A DNA stretch of 40,173 nucleotides from an uncultured Ruminococcus sp. (GTDB taxonomy: Bacteria > Bacillota > Clostridia > Oscillospirales > Acutalibacteraceae). The stretch is taken from contig CADCCP010000008.1 of the NCBI GenBank assembly GCA_902800005.1, positions 1 to 40,173 on the forward strand, written 5' to 3'. Of this stretch, positions 33,697-40,173 are shown piece after piece; position 1 is the stretch's first letter, and every line of letters begins with the position of its first letter. Made by a program: the position numbers and the translations under genes. Under the pieces are notes generated by a model. It ran no database searches and had not been told where the DNA came from. It was given only the letters and a program-made list of their open reading frames with translations.

Positions 33697-35502
33697 TTGG
33701 ATAAAAGCAGAATAAGGAATTTTAGCATAATTGCACATATCGATCACGGTAAATCTACCCTTGCCGACAGGATACTTGAACAAACTAAGTCAGTCGCTGT
33801 CAGGGACATGGAAGACCAACTCCTTGATAACATGGACTTGGAACGTGAAAGAGGTATTACCATAAAAGCCCATGCCGTCACTCTTGTCTACAATGCGGAT
33901 GACGGTGAGGAATATATCTTCAATCTCATAGATACCCCCGGTCATGTTGACTTTAACTATGAAGTGTCACGTTCACTGGCGGCTTGTGAAGGTGCAGTGC
34001 TTGTCGTGGATGCATCTCAGGGAATTGAAGCCCAGACTCTTGCCAACACTTATCTTGCATTGGACGCAGGACTTGAGATCGTGCCTGTTATCAATAAAAT
34101 AGATCTGCCGAGTGCCGATCCCGACAGAGTCAAAAAAGAAATAGAAGATGTCATAGGTTTGCCTGCTGAAGATGCTCCATGCATTTCCGCAAAAGTCGGT
34201 ATCAATATCCATGATGTCATGGAACAGATAGTTCAGCTTATCCCTTCCCCCGAAGGTGACGACAACAAACCTTTACAGGCACTTATATTTGACTCTTACT
34301 ATGACAGCTACAAAGGCGTTATAATATATGTCCGTGTAAAAGAGGGAAGTCTGAAGGTCGGTGATACTATAAAACTCATGGCAACAGGTTCGGAATTTAA
34401 CGTAGTGGAATGCGGATTTATGCGTGCAACGAGCCTTGAACCGACAAATGCCCTTTATGCCGGTGAAGTCGGTTATATAGCAGCATCTATAAAAACCGTC
34501 AGTGATGCAAGAGTAGGTGATACCGTTACTCTTGCCGACAGACCTGCAAGTGAGCCTTTACCGGGCTATCGTGCCGTACAGCCTATGGTGTTCTGCGGAA
34601 TATATCCCGCCGACGGTGCGAAATATCCCGACTTGCGTGAAGCTCTCGAAAAACTTGAACTTAATGATGCTGCACTTTCATTTGAGCCTGAAACGTCTGT
34701 TGCATTGGGATTCGGATTCAGATGCGGATTTTTGGGACTTCTCCACATGGAGATAATTCAGGAACGTCTTGAAAGAGAGTATAGCCTTGATCTCATCACG
34801 ACTGCACCGAGCGTTATTTTCCGCATTACAAAGAGTGATGGAACTGTTGAATACATAGATAACCCGACAAACTATCCCGATCCCTCACAGATCGTAAAAG
34901 CCGAAGAACCCGTTACAGAGGCACATATCTATTCACCGTCGGAATACGTCGGAAATATTATGGAACTCTGTCAGGACAGGCGTGGCGTATTCAAAGACAT
35001 GAAATATATAGACTCCGACAGGGTGGACATACACTATATCCTGCCTTTAGCAGAAATAGTCTATGACTTTTTCGACACTCTCAAATCCCGTACAAGAGGT
35101 TATGCTTCATTTGACTATGAAGTGGCAGGCTATGAAGAATCGAAACTTGTCAAACTTGACATCATGCTGAACGGTGAAGTTGTGGATGCACTTTCATTCA
35201 TAATTCATGCGGATAAAGCATACAGCCGTGCAAGGAAGATGGCAGAGAAACTTAAAGAGAAAATTCCCAGACAGCTTTTTGAAGTGCCGATACAGGCTTG
35301 CATAGGCGGAAAGATAATTGCCCGTGAAACCGTAAAGGCTATGAGAAAAGACGTTTTGGCGAAGTGTTACGGCGGTGACATTACCCGTAAGAAGAAATTG
35401 CTTGAAAAGCAGAAAGAGGGTAAAAAGCGTATGCGACAGTTGGGAACTGTCGAAGTACCGCAAGAGGCATTCATGGCTGTCCTCAAACTCGACACAGACT
35501 AA
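33697..35502 (+). CDS. lepA: Elongation factor 4 (LepA)
   Basis: A 601-residue translational GTPase that acts on stalled or pre-translocation ribosomes. GTPase motifs are AHIDHGKST (G1), DTPGHVDF (G3), NKID (G4) and SAK (G5). The LepA-specific C-terminal domain ends [30 protein letters not shown] 33697 is preferred because AGGTGA lies 5 nt before it; a GTG at 33688 overlaps that site and would add three residues. A heptad array starts 2 nt after the stop. Confidence 0.96.
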   Translation: MDKSRIRNFSIIAHIDHGKSTLADRILEQTKSVAVRDMEDQLLDNMDLERERGITIKAHAVTLVYNADDGEEYIFNLIDTPGHVDFNYEVSRSLAACEGAVLVVDASQGIEAQTLANTYLALDAGLEIVPVINKIDLPSADPDRVKKEIEDVIGLPAEDAPCISAKVGINIHDVMEQIVQLIPSPEGDDNKPLQALIFDSYYDSYKGVIIYVRVKEGSLKVGDTIKLMATGSEFNVVECGFMRATSLEPTNALYAGEVGYIAASIKTVSDARVGDTVTLADRPASEPLPGYRAVQPMVFCGIYPADGAKYPDLREALEKLELNDAALSFEPETSVALGFGFRCGFLGLLHMEIIQERLEREYSLDLITTAPSVIFRITKSDGTVEYIDNPTNYPDPSQIVKAEEPVTEAHIYSPSEYVGNIMELCQDRRGVFKDMKYIDSDRVDIHYILPLAEIVYDFFDTLKSRTRGYASFDYEVAGYEESKLVKLDIMLNGEVVDALSFIIHADKAYSRARKMAEKLKEKIPRQLFEVPIQACIGGKIIARETVKAMRKDVLAKCYGGDITRKKKLLEKQKEGKKRMRQLGTVEVPQEAFMAVLKLDTD

Positions 35503-35504
35503 AT

Positions 35505-35559
35505 CAATGTACAATGTACAATGTGCAATGTGCAATGTGCAATGTACAATGTGCAATTA
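35505..35559 (+). repeat. Heptad array A7, after lepA
   Basis: Seven units CAATGTA or CAATGTG (35505-35553) ending in CAATTA. Read in frame TGNNNAA the units are TGTACAA and TGTGCAA, the same as the array after pfkA and in the same orientation to the upstream gene. It starts 2 nt after the lepA stop. Confidence 0.93.
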
Positions 35560-35604
35560 GACTTGTGGTTAATAAAATTTTTGATATGCAGGTGATAATA
35601 TACT

Positions 35605-35976
35605 ATGAAAAAGACGGTTTTGCTTTTTAACTTTGATGAAAACAGACTTCCGCTTGTAAAGAGGGCGGTCATGCCTTTGAAAACGGGAATTAAAGTTGTA
35701 GATAAAAAGGACTTCAATCAAGTATTGGGGTATCTTGCAGGCATACAGGGATTTCAAGCGATAGATGGTGAAGCGACTGCAACATTTGAAGATGAAATGC
35801 TTATCATGGCAGGCTTTACGAGAAATGACATTGATGAACTTCTGCGTTCACTGAGAAAACACAATATCAGAGTTGACCTGAAAGCCATTATGACACCGAC
35901 AAATTCACTTTGGAACTGCTTACAGATACATGATGCTGTAAAAGCCGATCATGAGGAAATGCACAAAAACAATTGA
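35605..35976 (+). CDS. DUF3783-family protein
   Basis: A 123-residue protein resembling the DUF3783 family of small uncharacterised Firmicutes proteins (TVLLFNFDENRLPLVKRAVMPL at the N-terminus; FEDEMLIMAGFTRNDIDELLRSLRKHNIRVDLKAIMTPTN in the middle). It looks like a compact alpha/beta domain, with no signal peptide or membrane span. AGGTGA precedes the ATG. It lies 27 nt before recQ and is probably co-transcribed with it. Function unknown. Confidence 0.8.
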   Translation: MKKTVLLFNFDENRLPLVKRAVMPLKTGIKVVDKKDFNQVLGYLAGIQGFQAIDGEATATFEDEMLIMAGFTRNDIDELLRSLRKHNIRVDLKAIMTPTNSLWNCLQIHDAVKADHEEMHKNN

Positions 35977-36003
35977 TAATTTATTGAAACGGGGGAACAG
36001 AGC

Positions 36004-37491
36004 TTGGCTGATATTTACGGCATTCTGAAAAGTTATTACGGTTACACGTCTTTTCGCAAAGGTCAGGAAGATGTCATAAACTCCCTTCTTTCAGGCAGGG
36101 ATACACTTGCCGTCATGCCGACAGGGGCAGGCAAATCCCTTTGTTACCAGATACCCGCACTCTGCATGGAGGGCGTTACACTTGTTATATCGCCGTTAAT
36201 ATCTCTTATGCAGGATCAAGTGAGAAATCTTATTGCTATGGGTATTCGTGGAGCATATCTCAACAGTTCATTAACACCTCGTCAAATGGAGAAAGCAATT
36301 GCCAATGCAAAACAGGGAATGTATAAAATTATATACGTTGCACCCGAAAGGCTTGAAATGCCGAGTTTTATAGATTTTGCGTGCAGTCAGAATATACCGT
36401 TTGTTGCCGTTGATGAAGCACATTGTATATCTCAATGGGGACATGACTTCCGACCGAGTTATATGCAGATAGCCGACTTTATCGCCAAATTGCCGAAACG
36501 TCCTGTTTTGGCGGCGTTCACCGCAACGGCTACTCAAATGGTAAGATCAGATATTATCAAAAATCTGCGTTTAAGAGAGCCGTATTCCATAGGACTTGGA
36601 TTTGACAGGGAAAACCTGTATTTCGGCGTGTACAGTCCGATCGACAAAACAAAGTTTGTCGTGGATTATGTCAAGTCGCATGAAAATAAATCGGGGATAA
36701 TATATTGCCTGACAAGGCGGTATGTAGATGAATTAGCGGAGAAATTGCAGGATAACGGTATATCTGCATTGCCGTATCATGCAGGATTGGAAGATTCCGA
36801 AAGGTCTTTCAATCAGAATGAATTTATCTATGACAAGGCAAAAGTCATTGTCGCCACGAATGCTTTCGGTATGGGTATAGATAAACCCGATGTCAGATAT
36901 GTCATTCATTACAATATGCCTGCAAATATAGAGGATTATTATCAACAGGCAGGTCGTGCGGGGCGTGACGGTGAACCGTCCGACTGCATACTGCTGTACA
37001 GCGGCAAAGATGTGCGTATCAATGAGTATCTCATCAATAAGAGTGAGGAAAATGAATTGCTTGATCCCGTTGATGTGCAGAAACATATCGCCATCAAATT
37101 GGAAAAGCTGAAGCTGATGACATTCTACTCAACATCAAAAACGACTTGTTTAAGAAAGAGGATATTGAATTACTTTGGGGAGGCATATATACCTCCGTGT
37201 GACCATTGCAGTTACTGTGTAAAACTCAGTGAAGAGCAGATAAAGAAAGTGAAAGTGCCTGTTTTGGATAAGGAACTGTTGACGGTACTTGAAGAGGCAC
37301 GTTCAAATTTGGCAAAGAGGTGGGGAATACCTGCCTATTCGGTAGTGAACGACAGGACTCTCAGGGAAATGGCAATGTACCGTCCGAAAACTGAAGCTGA
37401 TTTACTGAAAATATACGGTATCGGTCAGGTGAAATCACAGCGTTACGGAAAGACCTTTATCAATGCGATAGAAAAATATGAAAGTAAGTAA
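36004..37491 (+). CDS. recQ: ATP-dependent DNA helicase RecQ family
   Basis: A 495-residue 3'-5' DNA helicase of recombination and replication repair. The motor shows FRKGQEDVI (Q motif), MPTGAGKSLCYQ (Walker A, near residue 45), VDEAHCISQWGHDFRPSY (DEAH box near 137, with the RecQ aromatic loop) and QQAGRAGRDGEPSDC. A zinc-binding set of Cys follows (CLRKR near 382 and CDHCSYC near 400). The C-terminal 75 residues are an HRDC-like domain. At 495 residues it is shorter than E. coli RecQ (about 610), with a reduced winged-helix region. The start is TTG 36004 behind GGGGG. Confidence 0.92.
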   Translation: MADIYGILKSYYGYTSFRKGQEDVINSLLSGRDTLAVMPTGAGKSLCYQIPALCMEGVTLVISPLISLMQDQVRNLIAMGIRGAYLNSSLTPRQMEKAIANAKQGMYKIIYVAPERLEMPSFIDFACSQNIPFVAVDEAHCISQWGHDFRPSYMQIADFIAKLPKRPVLAAFTATATQMVRSDIIKNLRLREPYSIGLGFDRENLYFGVYSPIDKTKFVVDYVKSHENKSGIIYCLTRRYVDELAEKLQDNGISALPYHAGLEDSERSFNQNEFIYDKAKVIVATNAFGMGIDKPDVRYVIHYNMPANIEDYYQQAGRAGRDGEPSDCILLYSGKDVRINEYLINKSEENELLDPVDVQKHIAIKLEKLKLMTFYSTSKTTCLRKRILNYFGEAYIPPCDHCSYCVKLSEEQIKKVKVPVLDKELLTVLEEARSNLAKRWGIPAYSVVNDRTLREMAMYRPKTEADLLKIYGIGQVKSQRYGKTFINAIEKYESK

Positions 37492-37509
37492 TATTGAGAG
37501 GTGTTTGTT

Positions 37510-37806
37510 ATGGAGATAGTTATTGAATTGTTGGGGGAAATATTCGGCGATCTTGCAGAGTGGGGTGTAAGTTCAAAAGCTCCGAAATTGCTGAGATATA
37601 CTCTCAGAACATTATATGTGATTTTTGCGGCTTTACTGACATATTTTATGATATTATGGGGAATTTCATGTCTTAATGAAAATGATGTGATATGGGGTTG
37701 TGTCTGCATAGGAGCAGGTGTATTGATAGTTTTGGCATTGGTCATAGTTATATTTGCAGTAGTGAAGAAAAATAAAAAAACGGAAAGCGGTGCTTTTCAT
37801 GAATGA
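37510..37806 (+). CDS. Small membrane protein, copy 1
   Basis: A 98-residue protein of unknown function with two hydrophobic segments (about 35-53 YVIFAALLTYFMILWGIS and about 65-85 IGAGVLIVLALVIVIFAVV) and a Lys-rich C-terminus. The ATG at 37510 has GAGAGGTG 8 nt upstream. It is a close paralogue of the gene at 37970. It has lost the stop codon that ends copy 2, so it reads on for eight residues and ends across the start of the truncated AlkD-like frame (ATGAATGA overlap). Confidence 0.7.
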   Translation: MEIVIELLGEIFGDLAEWGVSSKAPKLLRYTLRTLYVIFAALLTYFMILWGISCLNENDVIWGCVCIGAGVLIVLALVIVIFAVVKKNKKTESGAFHE

Positions 37807-37957
37807 CGAGATAAAAAACAGGCTTGTTGAAATGGCTGACGAAAATTACAGGGATTGGCTTATCAATCCGCATAAACCGCTTGAAAATACTTTAATAATC
37901 GGAAAGTATCATACAAATATAAATAATATTTATGATGAAATGAATGTTTACTGTTGA
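37799..37957 (+). pseudogene. Truncated duplicate of the AlkD-like gene start
   Basis: A 52-codon frame beginning MNDEIKNRLVEMADENYRDW, nearly the same as the first 20 residues of the gene at 38259. Similarity then fades and the frame stops at TGA 37955. The rest of the AlkD domain is missing. It is best read as the decayed or truncated start left by the 460-bp tandem duplication. Confidence 0.7.
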
Positions 37958-37969
37958 GAGGTGTTTGTG

Positions 37970-38242
37970 ATGGAGAGTTTTACTGAATTGTTGGATGAGA
38001 TTTTCGGCAATTTTGCAAAGTTGGGCGTAAGTTCAAAAGTTCTAAAATGGTTGAGATATACTATTAGAACATTAGGTGTGATTTTTGCCGTTGTACTGAT
38101 ATACTTTAAGATTTCATCGGGAATATCCTGTCTGAATGAAAATGATGTTGCAGGGGGCATTAGCCGCATAGTGAAAGGTGCATTGATAGTTTGGGCATTG
38201 GCTATAATTATATTTTCCGTAGTGAATAAAAATAAAAAATAG
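37970..38242 (+). CDS. Small membrane protein, copy 2
   Basis: A 90-residue paralogue of the gene at 37510, with the shared run GISCLNENDV between two membrane segments and a Lys/Asn-rich end. The ATG at 37970 has GAGAGGTG upstream. Function unknown. It ends at TAG 38240, 16 nt before the AlkD-like start, so the two are probably translated from one mRNA. Confidence 0.7.
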   Translation: MESFTELLDEIFGNFAKLGVSSKVLKWLRYTIRTLGVIFAVVLIYFKISSGISCLNENDVAGGISRIVKGALIVWALAIIIFSVVNKNKK

Positions 38243-38258
38243 GAAAGCGGTGTTTTGC

Positions 38259-38948
38259 GTGAATGACGAGATAAAAAGCAGACTCATTGAAATGGCTGAT
38301 GAAAAATACAGGGAGTTTCATTCAAAGTTATTGCCCGATACTGATAATATACTTGGTATAAGATCGCCGTTACTCAGGAATTATGCAAGGAAATTGGCAA
38401 AAGAGCCCGATGTGCTTGAAAGTGAAAATGACTTTTACTATGAAGAGATCATTTTGCGTGGCATGATAATCGGCTATATGAAAACAGATGTTGAAACACG
38501 GCTGAAATATATCCGTGAATTTATTCCAAAAATAGATAACTGGGCTGTATGTGACAGCTTTTGCAGCACACTCAAATTTGCAAATAAAAATCACTCCCGT
38601 GTATGGGAGTTTCTACAGCTCTATGTAAATTCGGAGAATGAGTTTGAACAGCGATTTTGTGCGGTCATGCTGTTGATGTACTTTGTGAACAGCGATTATG
38701 CGGATGACACTCTTGAGCTTCTCGGCAGGATCAATACGGATAAATATTATTCATCGATGGCGGTCTCATGGGCTTTAGCGGAATGTTTCATAAAATTTCC
38801 GGAAAAAACAGAGCCTTTTCTTTACGGGAATGTCTTTGACGGGCAGACTTTAAAAAGAACTGTCAGAAAAATATGTGATTCATACAGAGTTGATAAAATG
38901 TTGAAAACAAAATTAAAAAAGGAAGTGATCGATCGTGTATGTTCTTGA
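38259..38948 (+). CDS. DNA alkylation repair protein, AlkD-like HEAT-repeat fold
   Basis: A 229-residue all-helical protein of the AlkD/AlkC-like DNA glycosylase superfamily, which removes alkylated bases. Typical features are ILGIRSPLLRNYARKLAKE, EEIILRGMIIGYM, IPKIDNWAVCDSFCSTLKF (the Asp/Trp region used by AlkD-type enzymes) and the repeated HEAT-like helices. The GTG at 38259 is chosen because it matches the ATG of the duplicated copy at 37799; a GTG at 38250 lies within the ribosome binding site. It overlaps the start of the ABC ATPase gene by 14 nt. Confidence 0.88.
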   Translation: MNDEIKSRLIEMADEKYREFHSKLLPDTDNILGIRSPLLRNYARKLAKEPDVLESENDFYYEEIILRGMIIGYMKTDVETRLKYIREFIPKIDNWAVCDSFCSTLKFANKNHSRVWEFLQLYVNSENEFEQRFCAVMLLMYFVNSDYADDTLELLGRINTDKYYSSMAVSWALAECFIKFPEKTEPFLYGNVFDGQTLKRTVRKICDSYRVDKMLKTKLKKEVIDRVCS

Positions 38949-39828
38949 AACAAATGATCTTACAAAAATATATTCTCATACAAAAGTTGTTGACGGGGTA
39001 TCGCTGAAAGTTGAACAAGGCGATATTTACGGATTTGTCGGAAAAAACGGGGCAGGCAAGACGACTTTTATCAGAATGGTACTCGGTCTTACAAGAGTGT
39101 CCGACGGCAGTTTTAAACTTTTCGATGGGGAAAACTTAAAGACTGCCCAAAAGCGTGTCGGCAGTCTGGTGGAGAGTCCGGCTATTTTCAGAAACATGAC
39201 CGCACAGCAAAATCTTGATATTTATTGTACTATGCTCGGTTCGGACAAGAAAACCATACCTGAGATACTTGAAACGGTCGGTCTGCATGACACGGGAAGA
39301 AAAAAAGCAGGTGATTTTTCTCTTGGTATGAAACAGCGTCTTGGGATAGCATTGGCATTAGCCGGTGATCCCGATTTTCTCATGCTTGATGAACCTATCA
39401 ACGGACTTGATCCAACAGGTATCGTGGATATAAGAGAGCTTCTTCTGAAGCTGAAAGAACGGGGAAAAACTATTTTCATATCAAGCCATATTTTAGGAGA
39501 ACTTGAAAAGATAGCCACAAGATACGGTATCATATCTTCGGGAAAACTCGTTGAAGAAATAAGTGCAGATGAATTGGCGGAAAAATGCGGTGCAAGAACG
39601 GCTATTAAAGTTGATGATGCCGTGAAAGCATCGGCTGTCATACTGAAATTCCTCAACGGCAGTACGGACGGCATAGAGTGTGAGAAAAATAATATTTTTA
39701 TAAAAGGCAAGATCACAAATATCGGTGAACTTACAAATGCCCTTTTCAAAGAGGGGATAGTTGTATCGGGCATTACGACTGATGAAAACTCCGCAGAGAG
39801 ATATTTCATAAAGAGAATGGAGGGGTAA
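38935..39828 (+). CDS. ABC transporter ATP-binding protein
   Basis: A 297-residue ABC ATPase of the CcmA/bacitracin-type export group. Walker A GKNGAGKTT (36-44), signature FSLGMKQR (128-135, LSGGQ variant), Walker B FLMLDEP (148-154) followed by INGLDP, and the H-loop in ISSHIL. A C-terminal domain of about 80 residues follows, as in antibiotic-peptide and lipid exporters of Firmicutes. The start is GTG 38935 behind GGAAG, overlapping the AlkD-like gene. It is followed after one base by a membrane permease gene, its likely partner. Confidence 0.93.
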   Translation: MYVLETNDLTKIYSHTKVVDGVSLKVEQGDIYGFVGKNGAGKTTFIRMVLGLTRVSDGSFKLFDGENLKTAQKRVGSLVESPAIFRNMTAQQNLDIYCTMLGSDKKTIPEILETVGLHDTGRKKAGDFSLGMKQRLGIALALAGDPDFLMLDEPINGLDPTGIVDIRELLLKLKERGKTIFISSHILGELEKIATRYGIISSGKLVEEISADELAEKCGARTAIKVDDAVKASAVILKFLNGSTDGIECEKNNIFIKGKITNIGELTNALFKEGIVVSGITTDENSAERYFIKRMEG

Positions 39829-39829
39829 T

Positions 39830-40173
39830 ATGGGAAAACTTATCAAATCGGACTTGAAAAAGCTGATGAAATGCCGTACATTGTGGGTATGTTCGGTGGT
39901 AGCGTTCCTTGTGGGTATGTTGATGACATATCTTTATGACATGGCGTGGAACAATATGTCGAACACTGAAAACTATCAGACAGTGTTTTATTTCATGCGT
40001 ACAATGGGCATGGACAGCGATATGACCAAACAGGTACTTTCACAGTTCCCGTCACAGGTATTTTGGCAGTATATAAATACACTTTTTTCCGACGGAAATA
40101 TCGTTATATTTGCGGCGATAGTCATAAGTGTTTATATAGGCTCGGAATACAATGAAGGCACTTTCAAAAACAC
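39830..40173 (+). CDS. ABC transporter permease, partial (cut by window end)
   Basis: The first 114 codons of a membrane protein whose 3' end is outside the window. It begins MGKLIKSDLKKLMKCRTLWV, then a membrane segment (about 18-37), an extracytoplasmic loop and a second membrane segment (about 89-104, NIVIFAAIVISVYIG) followed by EYNEGTFKN. This is the ABC-2 permease pattern, with GSEYNEGT typical of bacitracin-type transporters. GGAGGGG precedes the ATG. It pairs with the ATPase just upstream. Confidence 0.85.
   Translation, partial: MGKLIKSDLKKLMKCRTLWVCSVVAFLVGMLMTYLYDMAWNNMSNTENYQTVFYFMRTMGMDSDMTKQVLSQFPSQVFWQYINTLFSDGNIVIFAAIVISVYIGSEYNEGTFKN

Larger units (their letters stand above)
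37497..38320 (+). repeat. Tandem duplication, 460-bp unit
   Basis: The segment 37497-37860 is repeated at 37957-38320 with a constant offset of 460 bp and no visible indel, at roughly three-quarters identity by eye. Each copy has the same GAGAGGTGTTTGT start region, a small membrane-protein gene and the first codons of an AlkD-like gene. Only the second copy has the complete AlkD-like gene. Confidence 0.85.

Overview
The window is chromosomal DNA from a low-to-moderate GC Gram-positive anaerobe. A Ruminococcus-like member of the Clostridia (Oscillospiraceae/Ruminococcaceae) is the best guess. The reasons are the hrcA-grpE-dnaK-dnaJ order under a CIRCE operator, a complete [FeFe]-hydrogenase maturation set (hydE, hydG, hydF plus a TM1266-type regulator), clear sigma-A promoters, purine-rich ribosome binding sites, frequent TTG/GTG starts and clostridial-type housekeeping genes. 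Taxonomy is inferred from gene content only.

Layout. (1) 109-9682, plus strand: an unfamiliar operon-like cluster. It encodes two distantly similar coiled-coil proteins (one soluble, one membrane-anchored), a 1177-residue CbxX/SpoVK-type ATPase with three intact AAA+ modules, a TraX-family membrane protein and a 576-residue protein of unknown function. A small four-helix-bundle gene lies between the two coiled-coil genes, inside a 32-bp inverted repeat. (2) 9840-13215, minus: pfkA and ppk. (3) 13369-18310, minus: dnaJ, dnaK, grpE, hrcA. The dnaK frame is broken by an in-frame TGA, and an IS200/IS605-like end remnant lies between dnaK and dnaJ. (4) 18480-18602: a likely small RNA with a C-rich hairpin loop. 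(5) 18693-19640, plus: a D-2-hydroxyacid dehydrogenase. (6) 19633-23665, minus: hydF, hydG, hydE and the TM1266-like gene, preceded by a leader of about 150 nt with its own intrinsic terminator. (7) 24001-28181, plus: FAD oxidoreductase, GT-C glycosyltransferase and MBL hydrolase. (8) 28286-37491, plus: pth, mfd, a PrsA/SurA-like lipoprotein, lepA, a DUF3783 gene and recQ. (9) 37510-40173, plus: a 460-bp tandem duplication, an AlkD-like gene and an ABC transporter cut by the window end.

The most unusual signal is a family of 7-bp tandem repeat arrays with the common form TGNNNAA (middle bases CAT, CAC, TAC, TGC or AGG). They occur at eight places. Most begin within a few bases of a stop codon, and at three sites the repeat itself encodes the last residues and stop of the gene. 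In three places arrays are arranged as inverted pairs: around the four-helix-bundle gene, around a short non-coding spacer between grpE and dnaK, and as a tight hairpin between hydG and hydF. The four-helix-bundle family also contains the proteins encoded in 23S rRNA intervening sequences and the Avd accessory protein of diversity-generating retroelements. A heptad-flanked element that inserts at gene ends is therefore the leading candidate here for an undescribed system. The AAA+ cluster is the second.
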